A DNA stretch of 28,582 nt from JAAUQA01 sp036351435 (lineage in GTDB: Bacteria; Pseudomonadota; Gammaproteobacteria; Competibacterales; Competibacteraceae), in the NCBI GenBank assembly GCA_036351435.1, contig JAZBPA010000180.1, forward strand, positions 1 to 28,582. The letters are read 5' to 3'. Every line of letters starts with the position of its first letter. Position 1 is the stretch's first letter. The translations under genes were made by a program, and so were the position numbers. The notes under the pieces were generated by a model. The model saw only the letters and a program-made list of their open reading frames with translations. It had not been told where the DNA came from and searched no databases. This document shows positions 1-7,585 of this stretch, piece by piece.

Positions 1-227
1 AGCTACCGCAAGATGAGTGGCACGGCCCGCTGCAATCCGCTCGTGGCTGGCACTTGGTACGCATAGACACTCGACATGAATCACAGCTCTTACCGTTTGA
101 GCAACTGCAGAATCACTTGCGCGAGGATTGGTTAGTGAAACGACGCAACCAGCTTTTCATGAAACATATGAGCAAGTTGCGGGCACGTTACCGGATAGAA
201 ATCGACGCCGAAGGCGTGCGAGGGTGA
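1..227 (+). CDS. Parvulin-type peptidyl-prolyl cis-trans isomerase, 3' end only
   Basis: The frame starting at base 3 is open from the window edge to a TGA at 225-227 and encodes about 74 residues. They start LPQDEWHGPLQSARGWHLVR and end in RARYRIEIDAEGVRG. This pattern is the C-terminal end of periplasmic or membrane-anchored parvulin-like foldases: a 'GPL-S..GWHLVRI' strand, then a helix with 'LPFEQLQNHLREDW', then '..RARY.IEI'. Such enzymes isomerise proline bonds of exported proteins. The stop overlaps the ATG of the next gene by one base (TGATG), so the two are probably translationally coupled. The catalytic domain start and any signal peptide lie outside the window. The family call rests on a short tail recognised by eye. 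Confidence 0.75.
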   Translation, partial: LPQDEWHGPLQSARGWHLVRIDTRHESQLLPFEQLQNHLREDWLVKRRNQLFMKHMSKLRARYRIEIDAEGVRG

Positions 228-1207
228 TGGAAGCCAAGCTGATAGGCCGTTGGATGATACTCATCCTGGTTTTTGCCAATTGCTCGGCTTTAGCGCACGA
301 TCTGGGAGTGGCCCGCGTGCAACTGGAGGAAAATGCCGACGGCCGGCTGGTTATTGAGGCCAAGCTCCCCTTGTCATTCGAAGCCAGCCAACCTGTAGCG
401 CCCACCCAGTGTGAGATGGCACACCAGTCCAACCGACGGCCACCGCGGGTGCCCGCCCAAATCGCGCGCTGGGAGTTTGCCTGCAAAGCACCGCTAATCG
501 AGACGGATGTTCTGGTGTTTCCGTGGGATCGCCAGGGCATTTTCATTAACGCGAATTGGCGGGACGGTAGCTCGGCAGGCCGATTTTTTGATGCCGAAAA
601 TAACCGCATTGTGGTGCCGATAGGGCAACTGCGCAGCGTAATGCGTTCCGTTGGCGCAACGGCGGCCCACTACCTCAGTCTGGGTATTGAGCACATTCTG
701 CTGGGCTGGGATCATCTCGCCTTCGTGTTGGCCCTTTGTCTGATCGCCTGGGGCTGGCGGTTGGTCAAGCTGGTAACGGCGTTCACTGTCGGTCATTCAT
801 TGACGCTGGGCTTGGCCATGCTGGACCTGGTACGTATCCCGATTCCTCCCGTCGAAGCCTGCATCGCGTTATCCATCGCTTTTGTGGCACGCGGGGCGTT
901 GCGTCCCCAACAACACCTGCGACATGGCCTCGGACTAACCTTCGCTTTCGGTTTATTACATGGTCTGGGCTTCGCTAGTGCGCTGGCAGACAGCGGTATC
1001 GGATCGGACGAACTGTTGCTCGGTTTGTTCACCTTCAATTTGGGGGTGGAAATCGGGCAATTGCTGTTTGTGGCGGCCGTGGTGGGATTGAGCTGGTCGT
1101 GGCGGCAATTGCAGATTGCTCACAGGCCACGACCCGTTATCGCCTTCGGGCTGGGTTCCTTGGGTTTGTTCTGGACCTTCGAACGCATTGCCTTGTTTAG
1201 CTTTTGA
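227..1207 (+). CDS. HupE/UreJ-family membrane protein, putative metal permease
   Basis: The product has 326 residues. The ATG at 227 was chosen because it overlaps the upstream stop (TGATG) and opens directly into a signal peptide (MEAKLIGRWMILILVFANCS, then ALA before HD). An in-frame TTG at 128 would give a longer protein but lies inside the upstream gene. After an exported N-terminal domain of about 140 residues, the C-terminal half is hydrophobic with several membrane segments. It carries the conserved histidine motifs of the HupE/UreJ family: GIEHILLGWDHL, FTVGHSLTL and GLLHGLGFASAL. Family members are proposed nickel or cobalt importers. No hydrogenase or urease genes are nearby, so the substrate is unknown. 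A porin gene follows 24 bases downstream and may share the transcript. Confidence 0.85.
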   Translation: MEAKLIGRWMILILVFANCSALAHDLGVARVQLEENADGRLVIEAKLPLSFEASQPVAPTQCEMAHQSNRRPPRVPAQIARWEFACKAPLIETDVLVFPWDRQGIFINANWRDGSSAGRFFDAENNRIVVPIGQLRSVMRSVGATAAHYLSLGIEHILLGWDHLAFVLALCLIAWGWRLVKLVTAFTVGHSLTLGLAMLDLVRIPIPPVEACIALSIAFVARGALRPQQHLRHGLGLTFAFGLLHGLGFASALADSGIGSDELLLGLFTFNLGVEIGQLLFVAAVVGLSWSWRQLQIAHRPRPVIAFGLGSLGLFWTFERIALFSF

Positions 1208-1231
1208 ATTTTATAAACGGGATACTCTGCC

Positions 1232-2494
1232 ATGAAGTTCGCCTGCTTAATTCCCCTGACGGCATTGATCACAACCAGCCCTATTCATACTTGGGCACAG
1301 GATCAACCGAGTGACGACGAGGATTCCTATGCGGTATATGGCGAAGCCGGGGTACTGCAGGATTACCGGAATCGGGACACCAAACTGGGCCATATCCCGC
1401 TTGGGGCCTTCGGGGATGCGATGGACCGCTATTTTGCCTTTAAGGAAAAGCTGAGTACCACGTATGGTTTTAATTACATCATCGAATATTCGCCGCAGTA
1501 CCAATGGGATTTCGAGGGAGACGCCGGTACTACCGCCAACGATGAAACTAATTTGATCGTACAGTGGGCGCTCGTTGATCCTCAAGATGCAAAGAAAGGT
1601 AATCTGCTGGCCTGGTATCAAATTTCCCGCACCCTGGGCAGTGACACCACTTCGGAGTTTATGCAGGATTTAGGGGTCATTTCTCCAGTGAATGGTGGCG
1701 ATACCGGGTTGGATAACACGGCAACCCGGCTGCAACATTTGACCTGGGAACAATGGTTCGCCAATGAACGTTTCCGAGTCATGGCGGGCAAAATGACGAC
1801 CCGGGTACTCATGAACCTGAACCGCTACGCAACCAGTGATCGGGAAGACTTCTTCACCCCCATGCTGGTCAACAATCCGGTCGTGCATTACACCGCTCGC
1901 ATCGGGCTGGGTTTATTCGGCCAATACCACCAGGATGATTGGTATTTATCCGCTATGATCCGCGACGCCTCCGCCACCAAAGATGGTGTCGATTTTGACT
2001 CGGTGTCCGACGGGGACTGGGAGTATCTCACCGAATTTGCACTTACCCCTGATAATTTAGGTGGGTTCGGTGAAGGCATTTACCGCATAACCTATTCCTA
2101 TACCGATCAGGTCGGTGAGGGTGCATTCAGTCAACCGGCGGGCTGGACGGTGTCCTTGAGCTTCGACCAGGACATCGGCGAGAAATACGGCGCGGCCATT
2201 CGTTACGCCTATGCCGATGAAGATTTTCGCGCTTTCCAGCAACGCCTAGCGTTGGGCCTGCAAATCAAGAAACCGCTGGGATTTGAGAATGACCGCATCG
2301 GCTTTGGTTTTTGGTGGGGCGAGCCGAGCAATAGGGATCTTAATGACGAGTACGGATTAGAGGCATTCTGGAAGATTCAAGTCGCCCGTTTTCTCGAACT
2401 TTCGGCGGATGTGCAGACTATTTTTGATCCCGCTAACAGGCCGGATAAAGACGCCGTTTTTGTTGGAGGGCTTCGGTTTCGCGTGGTTTTTTAG
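1232..2494 (+). CDS. OprB-like outer-membrane porin
   Basis: The product has 420 residues and starts with a signal peptide (MKFACLIPLTALITTSPIHT, cleaved near WAQ). The mature part alternates short aromatic-rich strands with polar turns and ends in a terminal phenylalanine (RFRVVF), the usual outer-membrane beta-barrel assembly signal. Segments such as LTWEQWF, RVMAGKM and GAAIRYAYADEDFRAFQQRL resemble carbohydrate-selective porins of the OprB family. The substrate cannot be read from the sequence. The gene lies 24 bases after the HupE/UreJ-like gene, and the upstream CGGGAT is only a weak ribosome-binding site. Its TAG overlaps the TAA of the convergent patatin gene, so no spacer remains for a terminator between them. 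Confidence 0.75.
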   Translation: MKFACLIPLTALITTSPIHTWAQDQPSDDEDSYAVYGEAGVLQDYRNRDTKLGHIPLGAFGDAMDRYFAFKEKLSTTYGFNYIIEYSPQYQWDFEGDAGTTANDETNLIVQWALVDPQDAKKGNLLAWYQISRTLGSDTTSEFMQDLGVISPVNGGDTGLDNTATRLQHLTWEQWFANERFRVMAGKMTTRVLMNLNRYATSDREDFFTPMLVNNPVVHYTARIGLGLFGQYHQDDWYLSAMIRDASATKDGVDFDSVSDGDWEYLTEFALTPDNLGGFGEGIYRITYSYTDQVGEGAFSQPAGWTVSLSFDQDIGEKYGAAIRYAYADEDFRAFQQRLALGLQIKKPLGFENDRIGFGFWWGEPSNRDLNDEYGLEAFWKIQVARFLELSADVQTIFDPANRPDKDAVFVGGLRFRVVF

Positions 2495-3759
2495 ACTGCC
2501 TTCTGATGCGCCGCCCGGGCTTTAGCCCAACGTTCCAGTTCATCCAGAACACCGTGCGATTCCTGGAACAAGGCACACAAGTCCAAATCTCGCACCATCC
2601 CCCCACGCAGTCCGGTACTGACGCAGCGCGTGTCGTCTTCAAGCACATCCAAACGTAATTCGAAACCGTGGCGAGCCAGCACAGGTTTTAGTTTGTGTCG
2701 GTGATCGTAGAGTTCTTTGCGGGTCGCCTGATAGGCATGTTCGCACACGCGATGTCGGTTGGAAAAACTGAAGACATTGGTGAAAAACATCTTTGCGTCG
2801 TCAAGATTCGGTTCGAACAGCACGATATCGGCCTGCGGGTATTGGCTTTTGTAATTGGCCATACCCACCTGCATGCGAGAATGAATAATCGTGCGAAACG
2901 TCTGCGACAACACCACCGGCAGTCCTCCATTGACTAGATTATGGACGCCCGGCTTGGGATTACCGTGCTCATCGACCGCGAAGTTGGCATCGAAAGGCAC
3001 CAATGGATTGATGCACAACACCAGATTTGCACCGGCATCTAATGCCGCTGAAGCGTGCAGGGTCTTACGCAACGCGCCATCGACGTAATAATGTCCATCG
3101 ATAGCAACTGGCGGGTACAAGCCCGGCAATGCCGAACTGGCTTGCACTGCTTTGGAAACCGGAACGTGATCATAACCATCGTCACCAAAAATCACCGATT
3201 CCGAGGTATTCAAATCTACCGCCACCACCAGCAACTTATGGGCGAGTTCCCGAAAATCATTGCTGCGGCCCGGGTAATTGAATACATGTTCCAGGAAAAT
3301 ATTGATCTTTTCGTTATTGAAGAAACCGGTCGGTAGCGCCCGCCCCAAACTGCTCATGGATTCCAATAAGCCGAGATCATCGGGATGTTTGACGTACTGC
3401 TCAAACGCATGGATAAACAACTCGGGAATCGATATGGCCCGTGAGAAATACTCCATAAAAGCCGGTTGCAGAAAGGTTTCCGGCGAAAACAGATGCTCTA
3501 TCGAGTCATTGCGGACAAAAATCCCGTACATTTCTTCGGTGCTGACTTGATTAATCAGCATGGATGCGACGAATGAGCCGGAACTGACCCCGACATAAAT
3601 ATCGAGATTATTCAAGTCCAAGCCTTCCAACGCTTCATCCAAAGCCAGCAACACACCGAGTTCATAAATACCACCAACGGGACCGCCGCCGGCAAGCCCC
3701 AACGCAATGGTCGGCCCACCTGCGCTGGTTTCGTCTTGGGCTGGTTGGATCTTTAACAC
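2491..3759 (-). CDS. Patatin-like phospholipase family protein
   Basis: The product has 422 residues and starts at GTG, with GAGGAG nine bases upstream. It is a patatin-fold acyl hydrolase using a Ser-Asp dyad: Ser59 in GVSSG (residues 57-61) and Asp227 in DGA (227-229). The glycine-rich oxyanion loop reads GGGPVGG (residues 24-30) instead of the more usual GGG.RG, so it belongs to a divergent bacterial subgroup. There is no signal peptide, so it probably acts in the cytoplasm. The C-terminal 100 or so residues have no recognisable domain. A phasin gene lies 67 bases upstream on the same strand, which raises the possibility of a PHA-granule or lipid substrate. That is inference from neighbourhood only. 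Confidence 0.85.
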   Translation of the reverse strand: MLKIQPAQDETSAGGPTIALGLAGGGPVGGIYELGVLLALDEALEGLDLNNLDIYVGVSSGSFVASMLINQVSTEEMYGIFVRNDSIEHLFSPETFLQPAFMEYFSRAISIPELFIHAFEQYVKHPDDLGLLESMSSLGRALPTGFFNNEKINIFLEHVFNYPGRSNDFRELAHKLLVVAVDLNTSESVIFGDDGYDHVPVSKAVQASSALPGLYPPVAIDGHYYVDGALRKTLHASAALDAGANLVLCINPLVPFDANFAVDEHGNPKPGVHNLVNGGLPVVLSQTFRTIIHSRMQVGMANYKSQYPQADIVLFEPNLDDAKMFFTNVFSFSNRHRVCEHAYQATRKELYDHRHKLKPVLARHGFELRLDVLEDDTRCVSTGLRGGMVRDLDLCALFQESHGVLDELERWAKARAAHQKAV

Positions 3760-3826
3760 GGTGGGTATCTCCTCGGCTGTTCCGTCGCCTGTTGTACTGT
3801 TGTTTACATAGTACGCTTGAGTAATT

Positions 3827-4192
3827 TTAACGGTGTTGGCGTTGTTTTGTCAGTCGATCAAGGGTTTGTTGCAGCACCTCCATCTGAGCGGAAAGCGTTT
3901 GCAAGTCCCGTTTTGTAGGGACTTTTTGCTGCTTGAGAATACGAGCGACCCGGTCCTCAAAGATTTGCTCAAGTTTGGCGACATCCTGGGCTGACGCTTG
4001 CGGCTTAACTGGAGGCATTGCCGACTTGTTCTTAAAGCGAGCCTCAATGGACTGACCCTCTTCGATCAGCGCCGTCAACACCCGGGTACTTTCCCGCTGC
4101 ACTGTTGCAAGCGCGCCCAAGCCGGCTAAACGAATCTGTTCGAACAGACCGCCGGCCAATTCAGTGACTGGGTTATTAGGCGTCTTCGCCAT
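3827..4192 (-). CDS. Phasin, PhaF/PhaI-type PHA granule-associated protein
   Basis: The product has 121 residues. The N-terminal half (LAGGLFEQIRLAGLGALATV, then QRESTRVLTALIEEGQSIEAR) matches the amphipathic helical domain of poly(hydroxyalkanoate) granule-associated proteins. After a short Pro/Ala linker (PPVKPQAS) comes a heptad-like coiled coil, roughly residues 70-117, suited to oligomerisation. Such proteins coat PHA granules and control their number and size. It lacks the lysine/alanine-rich DNA-binding tail of PhaF and so is closer to PhaI in layout. It sits between the ABC exporter genes and the patatin-like gene on the same strand. No PHA synthase gene is in the window. Confidence 0.8.
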   Translation of the reverse strand: MAKTPNNPVTELAGGLFEQIRLAGLGALATVQRESTRVLTALIEEGQSIEARFKNKSAMPPVKPQASAQDVAKLEQIFEDRVARILKQQKVPTKRDLQTLSAQMEVLQQTLDRLTKQRQHR

Positions 4193-4254
4193 AGCTTTTT
4201 GCTACCTCTTGCATAACTAATGGGATTTGAATTAGCGCTGGTTGCGCGCCTTAG

Positions 4255-5028
4255 TCATTGACGGATACCGACGCCCCGTTCCAACAACCAGAGACTGAAG
4301 ATGAATAAACCAGTAATCAGCAACAAAATGATGGCAAAGGCAGCATAAATATCAATATCGGATGTTCCTAAAATGCCATAGCGAAACGCATTGACCATAT
4401 AAAGTATAGGGTTTAACAAGGACACTGTCTGCCAAAATTCCGGCAACATGTCGATGGAGTAAAACACGCCGCCCAAGTAAGTTAATGGTGTCAAAACAAA
4501 AGTGGGAACAATGGAAATATCATCGAAGCTATTAGCATAAATGCCATTGACCAATCCCCCTAACGCAAACAGGACCGCAGTCAGCCCGGTAACCGCGAAA
4601 ACGACCAATATATTGTGAATATGCAGCTGGGTGAAACACAATGAAACTGCAGTGACCGCCACACCAACGATTAATCCTCTCGCCAACCCGCCACCGACGA
4701 AACCCATGACAATCAAATGGTTGGGCAATGGGGAGACCAGCATTTCCTCAATATGGCGTTGAAATTTAGCACTGTAAAACGATGAAACCACATTGGAATA
4801 AGCGTTAGTGATAATGGCCATCATGATCAAGCCGGGCACGATGTACTGCATGTAAGTAAACCCATTGACACCACCGATTTGAGAACCGATCAACTTGCCG
4901 AAAATAATAAAGTACAAGCTCATGGTGATGGCCGGCGGCAGAATGGTTTGCACCCATATCCGCAGGAAACGGAGAATTTCTTTGATTAAGATGGTTTGGA
5001 ATGCAATCCAATGGGCTGATAGGCGCAT
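4255..5028 (-). CDS. ABC-2 type transporter permease, YadH-like
   Basis: The product has 257 residues and forms the membrane subunit of an ABC exporter. It has six hydrophobic segments and ABC-2 family landmarks: an N-terminal IKEILRFLRIWVQTILPPAI, the central FQRHIEEMLVSPLPNHLIV (the EEMLVSPL coupling motif), and LTPLTYLGGVFYSIDMLP before the last helices. The start lies five bases after the stop of the ATPase gene, so the two are surely co-translated. E. coli YadGH is the closest named relative I recognise. The exported substrate is unknown. Confidence 0.88.
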   Translation of the reverse strand: MRLSAHWIAFQTILIKEILRFLRIWVQTILPPAITMSLYFIIFGKLIGSQIGGVNGFTYMQYIVPGLIMMAIITNAYSNVVSSFYSAKFQRHIEEMLVSPLPNHLIVMGFVGGGLARGLIVGVAVTAVSLCFTQLHIHNILVVFAVTGLTAVLFALGGLVNGIYANSFDDISIVPTFVLTPLTYLGGVFYSIDMLPEFWQTVSLLNPILYMVNAFRYGILGTSDIDIYAAFAIILLLITGLFIFSLWLLERGVGIRQ

Positions 5029-5033
5029 AGCGG

Positions 5034-5969
5034 TTATTGGCTAGCGCTGACTGAAGCGCTGCGATCCACTAGATTCATGAATAGCTCCTCCAGTCGATTG
5101 GTTTTATTGCGCAGGCTCGACACTTCGATACCGTGTTTCGATAGACCCTGGAACAGCCCGTTTATGCCTAGTTCCTTGGGCACATCCACCTCCAAGGTAC
5201 AGGCATCAATCAACCGCAGCCCATAGCCGGAAAGAACGGGCAAAACACCCAACGGTTGGGTTAGATCAAGCACAAAGGTTTCCAAATGCAGCCGATTCAG
5301 CAAAGCTTGCATACTCGTGTTTTCAATGATTTCGCCGTTATCTATGATGGCGATGTGACGGCATAGGCTTTCCGCTTCTTCCAGATAATGGGTGGTGAGA
5401 ATGACCGTAGTTCCACGAGCATTAATGTCGCGCAGGAATTGCCACATAGACCGGCGAATTTCAATATCCACCCCGGCGGTGGGTTCGTCCAAAATCAGCA
5501 AACGCGGTTCGTGAACCAGGGCGCGAGCAATCATCAAGCGCCGTTTCATACCGCCGGATAGAGCACGGGCCTGTTCATGGCGTTTTTCCCATAAACCCAA
5601 TTGTTTGAGATACCGTTCGGCTCGCTCATAGGCCAGGGTTCGTTTGAGGCCGTAATAACCCGCTTGATTGACGACAATCTCAACCACCGGTTCAAACTGA
5701 TTGAAATTGAACTCCTGCGGCACTAAGCCGATATGAGTTTTGACCGTCTCAAGGTCAGTATCAATATTATTGCCGAATACCCGGACCGAGCCGCTGGTTT
5801 TCTTAACTAGGGAGCAAATGATACCGATGGTGGTCGATTTACCTGCGCCATTAGGCCCTAGCAAGGCAAAGAAATCACCCTCGCGGACTTCTAGGTCAAT
5901 ACCCTGGAGCGCTTGAAAACCATTGCCATAGGTTTTACGTAAGTCACAGATAACCAGTGCTTGAGTCAT
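5034..5969 (-). CDS. ABC transporter ATP-binding protein, YadG-like
   Basis: From the ATG at 5969 the product has 311 residues. An in-frame TTG at 6011 would add 14 residues but overlaps the end of the CBS gene and lies outside the family alignment, which begins at MTQALVICDLRKTYGNG. All ATPase motifs are present: Walker A GPNGAGKST, signature LSGGMKRR, Walker B LLILDEPTAGVD and the switch TTHYLEEAE. The C-terminal 80 or so residues form the extra domain typical of ABC-2 exporters. It powers the adjacent YadH-like permease. No strong ribosome-binding site precedes the ATG, and coupling to the CBS gene 35 bases upstream may help. Confidence 0.9.
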   Translation of the reverse strand: MTQALVICDLRKTYGNGFQALQGIDLEVREGDFFALLGPNGAGKSTTIGIICSLVKKTSGSVRVFGNNIDTDLETVKTHIGLVPQEFNFNQFEPVVEIVVNQAGYYGLKRTLAYERAERYLKQLGLWEKRHEQARALSGGMKRRLMIARALVHEPRLLILDEPTAGVDIEIRRSMWQFLRDINARGTTVILTTHYLEEAESLCRHIAIIDNGEIIENTSMQALLNRLHLETFVLDLTQPLGVLPVLSGYGLRLIDACTLEVDVPKELGINGLFQGLSKHGIEVSSLRNKTNRLEELFMNLVDRSASVSASQ

Positions 5970-6004
5970 AAGGACGGGTTCCCGCTTTCCTTGGGTGCCC
6001 TTGC

Positions 6005-6400
6005 TTACCAAAGGTCTTTAAGTGCTTTTAAGACGTCTTTACGGCTAATCTGGCCGACTAACACGTTATCGCGCATGACCGGATAGCGCTTATAAGGGGC
6101 TTCGAGAAACATACGGGCGACATCCAACAAACTATCATCCAGATTGACGGTTTTGACATTTGGACTCATATATTCCGACACTTTGCCGGCCCGCTCTTCA
6201 TGATAACTGGCCTGCAACACAACTTTCATACAGTCTTTTTCGGACAACATGCCTACCAAATTACCCCGTTTATCCACCACCGGCGCAGCAGAAATCCTGT
6301 TTTGGAGTAATAAAAAGATGGCGTCCATCACCCCCATGTCCGGTTTGAAGGTGATCAGATTGGCCGTCATATAGTTTTTTACATTGATCGAGCTGAGCAT
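6005..6400 (-). CDS. CBS-domain pair protein
   Basis: The product has 131 residues, almost entirely two CBS repeats. The first covers about residues 8-60 (VKNYMTANLITFKPDMGVMD ... GMLSEKDCMK). The second covers about residues 75-128 (VSEYMSPNVKTVNLDDSLLD ... QISRKDVLKAL). Paired CBS modules bind adenine nucleotides and act as sensors or regulatory subunits. No enzymatic domain is attached and the partner is unknown. The start at 6400 is fixed by a strong AGGAGG six bases upstream. A longer frame from 6442 exists but has no such site. The gene lies between apbE and the ABC exporter on the same strand. Confidence 0.88.
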   Translation of the reverse strand: MLSSINVKNYMTANLITFKPDMGVMDAIFLLLQNRISAAPVVDKRGNLVGMLSEKDCMKVVLQASYHEERAGKVSEYMSPNVKTVNLDDSLLDVARMFLEAPYKRYPVMRDNVLVGQISRKDVLKALKDLW

Positions 6401-6404
6401 ACTA

Positions 6405-6413
6405 CCCTCCTTT
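6405..6413 (-). promoter_or_regulatory. Strong Shine-Dalgarno site of the CBS gene
   Basis: On the minus strand this reads AAAGGAGGG, a near-perfect anti-16S match ending four bases before the ATG at 6400. It decides the start of the CBS-domain gene against a longer in-frame reading from 6442. Confidence 0.85.
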
Positions 6414-6443
6414 GGGTCACCGCTTGGGTTCGGCCGGGTCACC
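6414..6443 (-). repeat. Two GGTGACCC direct repeats, 22-bp period
   Basis: On the minus strand, GGTGACCC occurs at 6443-6436 and again at 6421-6414, 22 bp apart or about two helical turns. The upstream copy extends to GGGTGACCC, a 9-bp near-palindrome. They lie immediately before the ribosome-binding site of the CBS gene. They could be an operator or a leader-RNA element, but chance cannot be excluded. Confidence 0.35.
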
Positions 6444-6487
6444 CTGTTATGGTATTAGAAAATCGGGATAAACGCCGGTTTAGTAGA

Positions 6488-7585
6488 TTAATCGGCCAGA
6501 TAGGGCGCAATGGCCGAAGTGCTTTTTTCTATGAATTCACCATCGTTGATCACGATGAATAAAGCGGCTAATCCTTGCTGCTCGGCCAGTTGGAAGCCGT
6601 TATCCGGCCCCATAACGATCAATCCGGTCGCTAACGCATCAGCCAGAGTGACCGACGGATGAATGACCGAGACCGAAGCTAATTCGTGGCGTATTGGCCG
6701 TCCGGTAGTGGGATCAATCGCATGGGAATAGCGTTGACCATCTCGTTCAAAAAAATTGCGGTAATTGCCCGAAGTGGCGATCCCCCGATCAGTGAGCAAG
6801 GCGATACGCTCCACTGTACGTTCGTTTGGGGTGGGTTTTTCAATGGCGATGCGCCAGGGATCGCCTTGCACATTATTACCCTTAACCCGTAATTCGCCAC
6901 CGATTTCCACCATATAGTCGGCGATACTCAAGGTTTCCAAGTATTCCGCCAACCGATCAACCGCATACCCTTTGGCAATCGCCGATAAATCGACCTCAAT
7001 ATCGGCAACCGTTTTTTGCAACGCCGGCGGATCATAACGCAGCCGTAGCAGGTGATAACCAACCCGGGTTTGCGCCTCAGCGATGGCGGCTTGCGAGGGG
7101 ATGGCGTCATCCGTCACGGTAGGACCGAATCCCCAAAGATCGACCAATGGCCCGACTGTGACATCGAAAGCACCACTGGTCAGCTGGGCTACGCGCTGCG
7201 CCTCTTGCATAACGACCAATAGTTCCGGGGAGACCGGTACCCAGTCCGTGCTCGGATTGCGATTGAAGCGAGATAGTTCCGATTCGGGATCGTAGGTGGA
7301 CATTTGCCGATTGATCTGAGCCAGAATCCGATCAATCTCTGCTTGTAAGGTATCTACCGCGATAACCCCAGGAAGACGGGGTATTTTGACGGTATACGTG
7401 GTGCCCATCGTCGCGCCGGTCAATTGCACCATAGCATCCCGCACGTTGGAGGAATACCACCAACCGCCGATCAGCAGTAGCAACAGAACCAATGACCCCA
7501 CCCACGATTTGGTGAATGGGGACACAGCATTTCGGTTTCCTGAAGATATAGAACCCACCGCAACCGAAGGACGATCTTGGGTCAT
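6488..7585 (-). CDS. apbE: FAD:protein FMN transferase
   Basis: The product has 365 residues. It transfers FMN from FAD to a threonine of target proteins, here most likely NqrB and NqrC. An N-terminal membrane anchor (SWVGSLVLLLLLIGGWWYSS, about residues 27-46) places the enzyme on the periplasmic side. No lipobox is visible, unlike many ApbE lipoproteins. Family blocks follow in order: GATMGTTYTVKI, SGAFDVTVGPLVDLWGFGP, VDLSAIAKGYAVDRLAEYL, VEIGGELRVKG, and GIATSGNYRNFF then YSHAIDPTTGRP. The ATG directly follows the nqrF stop (TAAATG), which ties it to the nqr operon. Length is normal for the family. Confidence 0.95.
   Translation of the reverse strand: MTQDRPSVAVGSISSGNRNAVSPFTKSWVGSLVLLLLLIGGWWYSSNVRDAMVQLTGATMGTTYTVKIPRLPGVIAVDTLQAEIDRILAQINRQMSTYDPESELSRFNRNPSTDWVPVSPELLVVMQEAQRVAQLTSGAFDVTVGPLVDLWGFGPTVTDDAIPSQAAIAEAQTRVGYHLLRLRYDPPALQKTVADIEVDLSAIAKGYAVDRLAEYLETLSIADYMVEIGGELRVKGNNVQGDPWRIAIEKPTPNERTVERIALLTDRGIATSGNYRNFFERDGQRYSHAIDPTTGRPIRHELASVSVIHPSVTLADALATGLIVMGPDNGFQLAEQQGLAALFIVINDGEFIEKSTSAIAPYLAD

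Noticed and set aside
128..226. Longer TTG-started N-terminus for the HupE/UreJ-like gene
   Set aside because: It overlaps the coding end of the foldase gene, puts an Arg-rich stretch before the signal peptide, and ignores the TGATG junction at 225-229.
2518..2530. GGGCTTTAGCCC inverted repeat as a porin terminator
   Set aside because: The loop would be only two bases, no T-run follows, and it lies inside the patatin coding sequence.
5970..6011. TTG-started extension of the ABC ATPase
   Set aside because: It overlaps the CBS gene stop and adds residues outside the conserved ATPase fold. The ATG at 5969 fits the family.
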